Positions 23,174 through 34,450 of a DNA stretch of 64,000 bases are shown one piece after another. The position numbers were made by a program, and so were the translations under genes. This DNA comes from Candidula unifasciata (lineage: Eukaryota; Mollusca; Gastropoda; Stylommatophora; Geomitridae). Each line of letters begins with the position of its first letter. Within the stretch, counting starts at the first letter, position 1. The stretch is from NCBI GenBank assembly GCA_905116865.2, contig CAJHNH020001147.1, positions 117,501 to 181,500 of the forward strand, read 5' to 3'. Under the pieces are notes generated by a model. The model had not been told where the DNA came from, did not search any database, and saw only the letters and a program-made list of their open reading frames with translations.

Positions 23174-24603
23174 ACTCTCCCTGAGTCACCCACCCTCTCC
23201 CCTGTCACTCACCCTGTCCCTGAGTCACCCACCCTCTCCCCTGTCACTCACCCTGTCCCTGAGTCACCCACCCTCTCCCCTGTCACTCACCCTGTCCCTG
23301 AGTCACCCACCCTCTCCCCTGTCACTCACCCTCTCCCCTGTCACCCACCCTCTCCCTGAGTCACCCACCCTCTCCCCTGTCACTCACCCTCTCCCTGAGT
23401 CACCCACCCTCTCCCATGTCACCCACCCTCTCCCTGAGTCACTCACCCTCTTTCCTGTCACTCACCCTGTCCCCTGTCACTCACCCTTCTCCCGAGTTAC
23501 TCACCCTCTCCCCTGTCACACACCCTCTCCCCTGTCACTTACCCTCTCCCTGAGTTACCCACCCTCTCCACTGTCACCCACCCTCTCCACTGTCACTCAC
23601 CCTCTCCCCTGTCACCCACCCTCTCCCTGATCACCCACCCTCTCCCTGAGTCATCCACCCTCTACCTGAGTCACCCACCCTCTCCCTTAGTCACACACCC
23701 TCTCCCTGAGTCACCCACCCTCTCCCCTGTCACTCACCCTCTCCCCTGTCACCCACCCTCTCCCCTGTCACTCACCCTCTCCCCTGTCACTCATCCTCTC
23801 CACGAGTCACCCACCCTCTTCCCTGTCACGCACCCTCTCCCCTGTCACTCACCCTCTCCCCTGTCACTCACCATCTCCACGAGTTACTCACCCTCTCCCC
23901 TGTCACCCACCCTCTCCCCTGTCACTCACCCTCTCCCCTGTCACTCACCCTCTCCCCTGTCACTCACCCTCTCCCCTGTCACTCACCCTCTCCACGAGTC
24001 ACCCACCCTCTCACCCACCCCCCCTGTCACCCACCCTCTCCACGAGTCTGTCCCACCCTCTCCCTGTCACTCACCCTCTCCCCTGTCACTCACCCTCTCC
24101 ACGAGTCACCCACTCTCTCCCCCGTCACCCACCCTCTCCACGAGTCACCCACCCTCTCCCCTGTCACCCACCCTCTCCCCTGTCACTCACCCTCTCCCCT
24201 GTCACTCACCCTCTCCACGAGTCACCCACCCTCTCCCCTGTCACCCACCCTCTCCACGAGTCACCCACCCTCTCCCTTGTCACCCACCCTCTCCCCTGTC
24301 ACTCACCCTCTCCCTTGTCACCCTCTCCCTTGTCACCCACCCTCTCGCCTATCACTCACCCTCTCCACGAGTCACCCACCCTCTCCCCTGTCACTCACCC
24401 TCTCCACGAGTCACCCACCCTCTCCCCTGTCACTCACCCTCTCCCCTGTCACTCACCCTCTCCCCTGTCACTTACCCTCTCCCCTGTTACTCACCCTCTC
24501 CCCTGTCACTCACCGTCTCCCCTGTCACTCACCCTCTCCCCTGTCACTCACCCTCTCCCCTGTCACTCACCCTCTCCCCTGTCACTTACCCTCTCCCCTG
24601 TAG
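23174..24603 (+). repeat. Minisatellite, 20 bp, part 2
   Basis: About 70 units of CACCCTCTCCCCTGTCACTC, mixed with CTGAGTCACC and CACGAGTCACC variants. Fully pyrimidine-biased on the PTBP sense strand. The 108-157 aa ORFs are artefacts. Confidence 0.95.
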
Positions 24604-24889
24604 ACACGGCAACCATCATGAGCACTATCGATTCACGTGACATTTACTCACGTGCCAGTCTCCACTGTCATCTGCTGGAAACTCAGAGCAATATTATCAC
24701 ACCCACAAGTGCAAGAAGTTCACCAACTAGCGGTCCTCCCTCCCCCCCCCGACTGGAGAATTACTGTCTATGGTGCTATTTCTATTAACCAGCCTTCATC
24801 CAACGAGGGCAGTCTCAGACCAATCCCCTTCGTTTTACCCCCACAATTTACGAGTACTCAATTTGAGCGGGATCGTCATAGAAACCTAC

Positions 24890-25985
24890 ATCAACAATAC
24901 CACCAGTTCAACTGGGACAGCACCACGTTTACTGGGGATATACTACCCGTTCAACTGGGACAGCACCACGTTTACTGGGGAGATACTACCCGTTCAACTG
25001 GGACAGCACCACGTTTAATGGGGAGATACCACCCGTTCAACTGGGACAGCACCACGTTTACTGGGGAGATACTACCCGTTCAACTGGGACAGCACCACGT
25101 TTACTGGGGGAGATACTACCCGTTCAACTGGGACAGCACCACGTTTACTGGGGAGATACTACCCGTTCAACTGGGACAGCACCACGTTTACTGGGGAGAT
25201 ACTACCCGTTCAACTGGGACAGCACCACGTTTACTGGGGAGATACTACCCGTTCAACTGGGACAGCACCACGTTTACTGGGGAGATACTACCCGTTCAAC
25301 TGGGACAGCACCACGTTTACTGGGGAGATACTACCCGTTCAACTGGGACAGCACCACGTTTACTGGGGAGATACCACCGTTCAACTGGGACAGCACCACG
25401 TTTTACTGGGGAGATACTACCCGTTCAACTGGGACAGCACCACGTTTACTGGGGAGATACTACCCGTTCAACTGGGACAGCACCACGTTTACTGGGGAGA
25501 TACTACCCGTTCAACTGGGACAGCACCACGTTTACTGGGGAGATACTACCCGTTCAACTGGGACAGCACCACGTTTACTGGGGAGATACTACCCGTTCAA
25601 CTGGGACAGCACCACGTTTACTGGGGAGATACTACCCGTTCAACTGGGACAGCACCACGTTTACTGGGGAGATACTACCCGTTCAACTGGGACAGCACCA
25701 CGTTTACTGGGGAGATACTACCAGTTCAACTGGGACAGCACAACGTTTACTGGGGAGATACTACCCGTTTAGTTCAGACTGCACAGCATTGTTAGGGAGA
25801 TACTACCCCTTCAACCGGGACTACACAGCGTTGTTGGGGAGATACTACCCGTTCAACCGGGACTACACAGCGTTGTTAGGGAGATACTACCCGTTCAACC
25901 GGGACTACACAGCGTTGTTATGGAGATACTACACGTTCAACCGGGACAGCACAACGTTTACCGGGGAGATACCACCCGTTACAAA
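24890..25985 (+). repeat. Minisatellite, 43 bp, about 25 copies
   Basis: Unit TTCAACTGGGACAGCACCAC followed by GTTTACTGGGGAGATACTACCCG. Most copies are identical, with variants at the right end (about 25765-25980). The 450-aa ORF spanning it rotates through frames of the 43-bp unit and is not a protein family I recognise. Confidence 0.96.
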
Positions 25986-25989
25986 CTAG

Positions 25990-26303
25990 CCAACAACACG
26001 GGGTGGGGGTGGTGTTATCTATGCATATTTCTGCGCAAATCATGTTTACAAAATAATCCTAACTGTCTGCGTGTGAGAGAGTGAGTGACTTCAACTCCAC
26101 CGGGACCGCACAACTGGCGATCACCACCCGGTGCCACCATTTGGATAAGAATCCCATAGACGCAAGTCCCAGAAACTCTGTCGACTGCCGGGTTGGGGTT
26201 TTAGAATAATAAACAAGTGCGTGTCCTGTAGGGGCGGAAATGGTAATAGATGTCCGATTTCTAAGTCTATTTTGTTAAATCAATTTACGCTATTTGCCTG
26301 TTT
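25990..26303. other. Intron stretch left of the SPIN-like element
   Basis: Unique sequence; nothing recognised. Confidence 0.4.
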
Positions 26304-26311
26304 CCCTAAAG

Positions 26312-26497
26312 CAGCGGTTCTTAACCTGTCAGTCGCGACCCTTTTTATGTTCGAATTACCCTTTCACAGGGGTCGCATAAGACCATCGGAAAACACATAT
26401 TCATGGATGTTATGATGGAAAATAATTGTGAGGAGGTCGCCGCAACATGGAGGAACTGTATTAGAGGTCGCGGCATAAGAATTTTTCAGAGGCACTG
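26312..26497. mobile_element. SPIN-like non-autonomous hAT element, 186 bp
   Basis: Starts CAGCGGTTCTTAACCTGTC and ends TTTTTCAGAGGCACTG. It is flanked by perfect 8-bp duplications CCCTAAAG (26304-26311 and 26498-26505), the hAT hallmark. Internal blocks (CCCTTTCACAGGGGTCGCAT, AAGACCATCGGAAAACACAT, CAACATGGAGGAACTGTATT, GGTCGCGGCATAAGAA) agree closely with the SPIN (SPACE INVADERS) consensus as I recall it. The right TIR is more diverged than the left. Confidence 0.82.
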
Positions 26498-27219
26498 CCC
26501 TAAAGGCTGGTTTAATTTGTTCTCCTCATTTACCCATCATATCTTAGGTATATTTCTCAGAAACTACCTGTCTACTTCCATTAGACGCTGCTAAACTTAT
26601 AATGGAACTGTGAGATTGCTTGCAATGAATCAACTGTCGGAGACAGCTCGTTAAACATTCTTCAAAAAGCTGATAAGGGGAGACAAAAATTTGCCACGAA
26701 AATCCTAATATAATTGTACAGATTTCTATTTCTGCGATGTTGAATCTGGGTTATGGGACCATCACTCATTCCTCCATCTGTCGCGATACATTACTGCAGT
26801 GGTTTTCAATTTTTGTTTCTTTAGCACGATGTTTTCCCTACACAAACTTGTTTTCCCTCCGCTCTGTGTATCTGATTATTAAGTCATTTCAAAGGGAAGA
26901 TTGTGTTGAGAAATTCCACCAGGGGTGATCACTCTGAGCAAGGGGAGACGATTAATAGATTAAAAAAAAAAAAAATATTGTAGCTTCTCTGAAGTGACCG
27001 TAACGACAATGTTAAAATATCATCAACCCATCTTCAATTACGTTGACGATTAAAGTTGACAATCACGCTTGACCACATCCTGCAATGTATCAGATCGTTT
27101 CTTGTTTTTTGATGTAGAGACAGAACGCTGTCAAAAATATCTTGCCGTCTTGCGGAGAAAACGCAATTTTCGTTACTTGTATATATCTCTTACGCCCCCC
27201 TTAGGACGTAATTTTTTGT

Positions 27220-27410
27220 TATTTGAAGCCCCACCCTGGCTTTTGCCAGGGGCCGCAATATAGGCAGGCCATCAATATGGCCAATTGTCTGAAGGCGGTT
27301 TCTGGGACCTCTCCACGGCGATCCTCATCCGCATAGTGGCACTATGTGTCATCGGGTGTTTATCGCTTGTGTTATGTCCTAGTGGGGTAGAAAGTCAGTC
27401 AGTCAGTCAA
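27220..27410 (+). repeat. Dispersed repeat family D (SINE-like), copy 1
   Basis: TTTGAAGCCCCACCCTGGC, GCCAGGGGCCGCAATATAGG, CTGGGACCTCTCCACGG and TCATCGGGTGTTTATCGC, ending in GTGGGGTAGAAAGTCAGTCA. Three copies follow head to tail to about 27845, and an inverted copy is at 47445-47605. Confidence 0.65.
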
Positions 27411-27439
27411 TTTTCGTTATAATTCTGTCATTCGTTATT

Positions 27440-27610
27440 TGAAGCCCTACTCTGGCTCTTGCCAGGGGCCGCAGTATAGCCCGGCTATAAATATAGTCTA
27501 ATGGCTGAACGCCGTTTCTGGGACCTCTCCACGGGTGATTCTTCATCCACATGGTGGCACTTTGTGTCATCGGGTGTTTATCGCTTGTGTGATGTCCTGG
27601 TGGGGTAATT
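27440..27610 (+). repeat. Dispersed repeat family D, copy 2
   Basis: TGAAGCCCTACTCTGGCTC, GCCAGGGGCCGCAGTATAGC, TGGGACCTCTCCACGGG and TCATCGGGTGTTTATCGC. Confidence 0.65.
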
Positions 27611-27611
27611 A

Positions 27612-27845
27612 TAAATCCCCACTCCGGCTGCAATCGGGGGCCCTAATATAACCTAGCGATTGATTGGGGTTAATGGCACATTGATTGGGGTTAATGGCAC
27701 ATTGATTGGGGTTAATGGCACATTGATTGGGGTTAATGGCACATTGATTGGGGTTAATGGCACTTGTGCCTGGGTGATTCTCATCCGAATGGTGGTACTG
27801 GATGTTTCTAGCTCGTTGTGTGGTCCTGGTGGAGTAGAACGACAC
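27612..27845 (+). repeat. Dispersed repeat family D, copy 3 with internal 21-bp array
   Basis: Starts like copies 1 and 2 (AATCCCCACTCCGGCTGCAA). It is then expanded by five copies of the 21-bp unit ATTGATTGGGGTTAATGGCA+C (27658-27765) and ends with the family's GTCCTGGTGGAGTAGAA. Confidence 0.6.
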
Positions 27846-27997
27846 ACACAGACAAACCGATGAGTTCAAGGCTCACACATTCAAGACATAAAACCGGTGC
27901 CCACCTGACGCGGACGTGTCCATCTGACAGCCACGAGGACTCGGACAAGACATCAGTGACCGAAAGATGACCGATAGAGAAATTGATACAAAGTAAA

Positions 27998-28001
27998 CAA
28001 G

Positions 28002-28036
<35 letters not shown>

Positions 28037-28052
28037 ACAGACAGACAGACAG
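27998..28052 (+). repeat. (GCAG)n/(ACAG)n microsatellite
   Basis: GGCA-type tetranucleotide repeats passing into AGAC repeats. Confidence 0.93.
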
Positions 28053-28544
28053 ATGAATGGACAGAAGGAAAGAGACACACTAGTAGGTAGACAGATTATA
28101 TTAAACATTATTTTTCAAGGATCACAAATTGGGCACACATGCCTGTCTTGTATTGAGAGAGACAGATAGATAGAAAACAAAGAGAGATATATCTATAGGT
28201 TGAGAGATAGACAGATTTGGGATGGGTGGATGGATAGACAGCCAGGCTGACTGACACATACACACTCGCGCGCACACACATACCACCCCAAATATTTATA
28301 CAGTGGATGGTCTGTAGAAAGATATCATTAGAAATATACTGTTTAGAAAACGCATAGTTATACTATGGCGCGTTATTATTACTTGATGGAAAAGCCTGTA
28401 CGCCTTAAAACTATCGCCGAACACGATGAAAAAGAACTGTCAATTGATTGGTTGAACCTCACAGTATTCTTGTGTGCAATTTGAACAAATTCACTCATTA
28501 ATCAGCTCTTTACATCATCATTAATCGTGAGGTTTTTTTTGCGG

Positions 28545-29125
28545 AACCTCACTATTCTCACGACACACCTGAAAATCTCCACCCCTAGCCTATTCTCACG
28601 ACACACCTGAAAGTCTCCATCCCTAGCCTATTCTCACGACACACCTGAAAGTCTCCATCCCTAGCCTATTCTCACGACACACCTGAAAGTCTCCATCCCT
28701 AGCCTATTCTCACTACACACCTGAAAGTCTCCATCCCTAGCCTATTCTCACGACACACCTGAAAGTCTCCATCCCTAGCCTATTCTCACGACACACCTGA
28801 AAGTCTCCATCCCTAGCCTATTCTCATGACACACCTGAAAGTCTTCATCCCTAGCCTATTCTCACGACACACCTGAAAGTCTCCATCTCTAGCCTATTCT
28901 CACGACACACCTGAAAGTCTCCATCCCTAGCCTATTCTCACGACACACCTGAAAGTCTCCATCCCTAGCCTATTCTCACGACACACCTGAAAGTCTCCAT
29001 CCCTAGCCTATTCTCACGACACACCTGAAAGTCTCCATCCCTAGCCTATTCTCACGACACACCTGAAAGTCTCCATCCCTAGCCTATTCTCACGACACAC
29101 CTGAAAGTCTCCATCCCTAGCTTAT
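28545..29125 (+). repeat. Minisatellite, 38 bp, about 15 copies
   Basis: Unit TATTCTCACGACACACCTGA followed by AAGTCTCCATCCCTAGCC, nearly identical throughout. Confidence 0.96.
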
Positions 29126-29794
29126 TCATAGCCAATGAATGCTCAGTGTCTAGAATCAAACTTTGCAAAGGTCTGCCTCTGTCTCGTTTATTGAAAATCC
29201 TGCCCCTTCGTCGTAAATGTCCCTGGCTACGGTAAAGTTAACTATGACCAAACCACCCCAGCTTTCGAGACAGGATGCTGAATGAACCAGTTCTCTTCGA
29301 TATTTAGATCATGTAGGTTTTCGATGATTTTCGTTTTCTTGGTTTATAGTATTCTTGTCGTTTATTTTTCGACATCAACTGTTAAACTAAAGAATGAATC
29401 AATTAAGAACTGGCATCAGAACACATTCCCACCTCTGCTGTATCCCCCTCCTCAGTAGCCAGCGAAAACTTCCGTTTTAAGCATGTGAATACTGTACAAT
29501 GAGGCTTGTAATGGGGGAGAGGGGATGGATAGATGGAAAAAAAAAGGGGGGGGGGGGTGGGCAGAAAAACAGGTGAAAGATTTAGATAATTGCGGACGTT
29601 GCTACGTTTGTCGTCAGGAAAATAGTAGGCTAGAGAAGCAAGGGAAGACAGGGACAAACATAAAGTTTAAGCAGCTGGGCAGTAAACAATAATGAAAGGT
29701 AAATAATAATGAAAGTGTCACAAATGTCACCAGAATATTGAGTGACAGAGAACACTGGACAGTCATGTCCAATAATGTTATGAAATCATTAGAT

Positions 29795-30950
29795 GATGAA
29801 GTAGTAGTAGTGATAGCAGCAGTTAAGTAGTAGTAGTAATAGCAGGTGAAGTAGTAGTGGCAGTAGCAACAGTTGCAACAGTAACAGCAGCAGTTGAAGT
29901 AGTAGAAGCAGCTGCAGTAGTACTAGTAGCAGCAGCAGTTGAAGTAGTAGTAGCAGCAGCTGCAGTAGTACTAGTAGCAGCAGCTGCAGTAGTACTAGTA
30001 GCAGCAGCAGCTGAAGTAGTAATAGCAGAGTAGCAGCAGCAGTTGAAGTAGTAGCAGCAGCAGTTGAAGTAGTAGCAGCAGCAGTTGCAGTAGTAGCAGC
30101 AGCAGTTGCAGTAGTAGCAGCAGCAGTTGAAGTAGTAGCAGCAGTAGCAGCAGTAGCAATTGAAGTAGTAGCAGCAGCAGCAGTTGAAGTAGTAGTAGCA
30201 GCAGCAGTTGAAGTAGTAGTAGCAGCAGCAGTTAAAGTAGTAGCAGCAGTAGCAGTAGTACTAGTAGCTGCAGTAGTACTAGTAGCAGCAGCAGTTGAAG
30301 TAGTAATAGCAGAGTAGCAGCAGCAGTTGAAGTAGTAGCAGCAGCAGGAGTTGAAGTAGTAGGAGCAGCAGTTGAAGTAGTAGCAGCAGCAGTTGAAGTA
30401 GTAGCAGCAGCAGTTGAAGTAGTAGCAGCAGCAGTTGCAGTAGTAGCAGCAGTTGAAGTAGTAGCAGCAGTAGCAGTTGAAGTAGTAGCAGCAGTAGCAA
30501 TTGAAGTAGTAGCAGCAGCAGCAGTTGAAGTAGTAGTAGCAGCAGCAGTTGAAGTAGTAGTAGCAGCAGCAGTTAAAGTAGTAGCAGCAGTAGCAGTAGT
30601 ACTAGTAGCTGCAGTAGTACTAGTAGCAGCAGCAGTTGAAGTAGTAATAGCAGAGTAGCAGCAGCAGTTGAAGTAGTAGCAGCAGCAGGAGTTGAAGTAG
30701 TAGGAGCAGCAGTTGAAGTAGTAGCAGCAGCAGTTGAAGTAGTAGCAGCAGCAGTTGAAGTAGTAGCAGCAGCAGTTGCAGTAGTAGCAGCAGTTGAAGT
30801 AGTAGCAGCAGTAGCAGTTGAAGTAGTAGCAGCAGTAGCAATTGAAGTAGTAGCAGCAGCAGCAGTTGAAGTAGTAGTAGCAGCAGCAGTTGAAGTAGTA
30901 GCAGCAGTAGCAGTTGAAGTAGCAGCAGCAGCAGCAGTTGAAGTAAACGT
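29795..30950 (+). repeat. GTA/GCA trinucleotide tract with nested 341-bp duplication
   Basis: 1.15 kb of GTAGTAGCAGCAGCAGTTGA-like sequence. From about 30252 a 341-bp segment is repeated exactly or nearly so from about 30593. Ser/Thr/Ala and Leu-rich ORFs are artefacts. Confidence 0.95.
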
Positions 30951-31021
30951 CATAGTTTGAGATGGTGTCGCATAGACCCACTGCCTACTCCCCTCCCGCC
31001 CCCCCCCCAAACAGAGTCGAC

Positions 31022-31195
31022 TGATCGGGAGTTTCTTTCGAAGTCAGTGCATGTGCCTGAGAGTCAAGGAACCAACATTCTGCGTTCCACTGAGTGAAAT
31101 CTGTAAAACGGAGATGCACGCATGTTTTGGAACAGGACAAGAGTCTAGAAGTGGAATTTACAGCCGGTGAACACGAAGAAGAAAATTTAATGGTG
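31022..31195 (+). mobile_element. Dispersed repeat family B, copy 1
   Basis: Contains GAGTTTCTTTCGAAGTCAGT, AAGGAACCAACATTCTGC, GGAACAGGACAAGAGTCTAG and AGCCGGTGAACACGAAGAAG. Four more copies in the window share these blocks in the same order and orientation. Class unknown; perhaps a SINE or LINE 3' end. Confidence 0.65.
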
Positions 31196-31671
31196 TAGTA
31201 AAAAGTAGAAAGTTGAAAAACGGCGTACAGGATAAAAAAGAGGAGGATTACAGGAAGAAAACAAACGAAAAAACAAAGAAAGGAGTAAAAAAGAAAACGA
31301 AATACAACAGCTGTTATAGTGACTTTATGTGCAATAATAAATTTCTAACTTAAACTGAGTTAAGTGTCAATAAAATAATGTTGATGCCGATTATGCCAGG
31401 AATTGGCGGGAATGTCCCATATTTTGCCAGTTATTGTCTCATATTAACACTGTCATGGAGTTTATTGGAAGTTTGTGTCAGGTGTCACAAGGAGATGTTT
31501 ATAATGTGTGCTCCCCAAAGACGGACTATATAAATAAAACTTGCTATCATCAACATCGACTGGGGCAAACATAAATTCTTGAACTGAAAACAGGACATCG
31601 CATTAATATTTTGACCCCCCCACCCCCACCCCCTCCTTAAAAAAAACGGGACATCGCAACACGGTTTCAAA

Positions 31672-32075
31672 AGTCTATATATTTGAGCATAACTGATTGA
31701 GTCCATTTAAAATATGTGATGTATATATTTGAGCATAACTGATTGAGTCCATTTAAAATATATGATGTATATATTTGAGCATAACTGATTGAGTCCATTT
31801 AGTATATGTGATGTATATATTTGAGCATAACTGATTGAGTCCATTTAGAATATATGATGTATATATTTGAGCATAACTGATTGAGTCCATTTAGTATATG
31901 TGATGTATATATTTGAGCATAACTGATTGAGTCCATTTAGTATATGTGATGTATATATTTTAGCATAACTGATTGAGTCCATTTAGTATATGTGATGTAT
32001 ATATTTGAGCATAACTGATTGAGTCCATTTAGTATATGTGATGTATATATTTGGGCATAACTGATTGAGTCAGTT
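31672..32075 (+). repeat. Minisatellite, 46 bp, about 9 copies
   Basis: Unit TATATATTTGAGCATAACTG followed by ATTGAGTCCATTTAGTATATGTGATG. AT-rich. Confidence 0.95.
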
Positions 32076-32177
32076 TCCAAGAATCACAGAGTTTGTTGGA
32101 TTCTTCTGAAAGGTGAAACATTGTGAGATTAACAAGAACAGGCCCACTGCCTTTCCAACAAGCATGACGTAAAAGTC

Positions 32178-32385
32178 AACTAATTGGGGATTCCTTCAAA
32201 GACAAAGCTCATCTCCCTGACAGGCAAGGAACCAACAATCTGCATGTGATTAAAAAACAAAATATGTAAAAGAGATATGCACATATATCTTAAGCCCTGA
32301 AACAAGATCAAAGTCTAGAAGTGGACGAATAACCAGAACTTTCTTCTGTAGTTTACAGCTGGCGGATATGAAAGAAATAGGAAGA
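32178..32385 (+). mobile_element. Dispersed repeat family B, copy 2
   Basis: CAACTAATTGGGGATTCC, AAGGAACCAACAATCTGCAT, CAAAGTCTAGAAGTGGACGA and CAGCTGGCGGATATGAAAG mark this copy. Confidence 0.65.
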
Positions 32386-32847
32386 AGGAAATAAAGAAAG
32401 AAAGAAAAGACAGAAACAAGGAAGTATTCTACCAGTCTGTATCAATGAGCAAGAGTTAGACAGAGCAGAAAAACAAAAACAAGAATATTTTGCTACAAAT
32501 TGAAATATTGCAATTATAAACAGATAAAACACATGTTTGCCCAATGTTCGAATACCAAAGTCAAGTTAGCATGTCCAAACCTTGAGTTGAACTGGGTACA
32601 TGGTTCCAGATTCATATTCTTATGGGCCAGCTGGCAGCCCTTCTGGGTCATGTGTCCTGTCTAAGATGTTAGGCTGAATCGCTGCATGGGAACTGCAATA
32701 TACAACCAGTGGGCCATGAAGCAATATGTTGTGGCTCTCTCTTTACTTGACCTCCAGCACAATCAGTGACCTGTCATTCACCTTACTTGTAGTAAATGAA
32801 GCTGAAGTTGGGAAACATAGTCATATACAGCACTCCATAAGAGAAAA

Positions 32848-33180
32848 TGGTCCTGTTCACGTTTCCAGGCCCATCTACACACTACCTGACCTTTCATTCA
32901 TACTTTCTCAGACTGTTCTATGTCAGAGGGGTGTCACGCTGACTTCCCTCCAATTGTGTTCTATACTACATGACGACACAGCTTTCAACAATCCCAGAAC
33001 ATGCAGAACTGGCCATCACCCAAACCCTCCTACCCACAGCTTCAACCTAGGTCACACAAGATACTTTTTTATGAAGAAAGTAGTACAATGTGAAACCCCT
33101 CTGACCTAGATGAAACCCCTCTGACCTAGATCAGACTGAGAAAGTGTGTAGATGGGCCAGGAAACGTAAACAGGTCCAAG
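32848..33180. mobile_element. Long-TIR foldback/MITE family, copy 1
   Basis: The left end TGGTCCTGTTCACGTTTCC and the following CCCATCTACACAC reappear inverted at the right end (GTGTGTAGATGGGCCAGGA, then AACGTAAACAGGTCCA). Inside the arms, TTCATACTTTCTCAGACTG on the left is matched by CAGACTGAGAAAG on the right. A 16-bp segment (GATGAAACCCCTCTGACCTA type) is duplicated at 33090-33130. Copy 2 is at about 60690-61255. Confidence 0.65.
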
Positions 33181-33189
33181 CAAACAATT

Positions 33190-34080
33190 AGGTGCCCCAA
33201 CAGGGTGACCCTCCCCTTTTACAAAACTTTTTTTCCTCCCCCAAACAGAACCTCTCAAATTTTCAAAATGATGAAGGGAAACGAAATATCTTCTGGATTA
33301 TCTCCACTAGCCACTCAGGCCTTGTGCTGAAGTGATAATAAAATGGCAGCAGGGAAGCCAGATTGTTGGAGACACTAAAACTGGTTGCAGGAAAAAAGCC
33401 AGCATGATTTCACTGTTATCTGAAGCCTGGATCTTTTGTGTTCCCAGCATGCACAGGGAATTGTAAGACAGTGTGTCACAGCTCAGACTCGGACAGTTTA
33501 GCTTTTAGAATGCGATACTTTCCTGATTTTAGGAATAAACTTGATGAACCTGTAGATGTTCTGTTTCCTTCAGTAACTATCATCAGGTGTCCTTGATGTT
33601 CGTTGTAGCAGATGTTCATTACAGATGCTAACTTCCAGCTTCACAATCGTTGTAAACACAACAGATACACCTGTCTGATACCCCTGTCTGATACCTCAGT
33701 TCCGACAGTGGATGGCAGCTAGCATGAAACCAAATGGGTGCTCTAACATAACTGTTTTATAAAGTTGAACAAGTTTTTAAGAATTTCTCCTGTTAGATTC
33801 TCTTCCTTGAGGTGCTAATCGTATGGATAGCAACCCTGGAGGAGAACAATGACCAGCACCACCACTTACATCTGTCAATTGTGGGGTATTCTACCAGTCT
33901 TCTTGAGTATTATTCTGCCAGTCTTCTTGAGTATTATTCTGCCAGTCCGTTACAGCAGTCTTTAGGCCAGCCCATTTGCTCCCCCCCCCCCTCTCCCTTT
34001 CCTGGGGAGGGGGGATATCTGTTTCTGTGTTTGATACTGTCACTCTGTTTATCACTTTGTATATTTTCTTCACCCACTGT
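33190..34080. other. Intron stretch without recognised gene
   Basis: Unique sequence with a T/C tract near 33220 and a short 2-3 copy repeat (GCCAGTCTTCTTGAGTATTA) near 33895-33945. Confidence 0.4.
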
Positions 34081-34084
34081 GCAA

Positions 34085-34443
34085 TCTACAACACAAACCA
34101 TAGACACTGTCTTTGCTCTGTCACACTCCAGTGTGCAACATACAACACAAACAATAGACACTGTCTTTGCTCTGTCATACTCCAGTGTGGAATATACAAC
34201 ACAAACCATAGACACTGTCTTTGCTCTGTCACACTCCAGTGTGCAACATACAACACAAACAATAGACACTGTCTTTGCTCTGTCATACTCCAGTGTGGAA
34301 TATACAACACAAACCATAGACACTGTCTTTGCTCTGTCATACTCCAGTGTGCAACATACAACACAAACCATAGACACTGTCTTTGCTCTGTCATACTCCA
34401 GTGTGCAACATACAGCACAAGTCATAGACACTGTCTTTGCTCT
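34085..34443 (+). repeat. Minisatellite, 54 bp, left of LINE insertion
   Basis: About 6.5 copies of GCAACATACAACACAAACCA, TAGACACTGTCTTTGCTCTG and TCATACTCCAGTGT. Two alternating variants (CACACTCC/CATACTCC, GCAACA/GGAATA) form a 108-bp higher-order unit in the middle. Confidence 0.95.
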
Positions 34444-34450
34444 TAGTTAG

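Noticed and set aside
24637..25989. 450-aa open reading frame
   Set aside because: It lies over a 43-bp tandem array; since 43 is not a multiple of three the peptide cycles through all frames of the unit. No start context, domain or splice evidence.
26795..26960. Possible additional hAT end (CAGTGGTTTTCAATTTTTG)
   Set aside because: The left end looks hAT-like, but I could find neither a matching right TIR nor an 8-bp duplication.
28545..29125. Regular direct repeats suggestive of CRISPR
   Set aside because: Units are contiguous with no unique spacers, and the window is clearly eukaryotic with spliced exons. The same applies to the other arrays.
30232..31010. Thr/Ala-rich and Leu-rich reverse ORFs
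   Set aside because: Translations of GTA/GCA trinucleotide repeats only.
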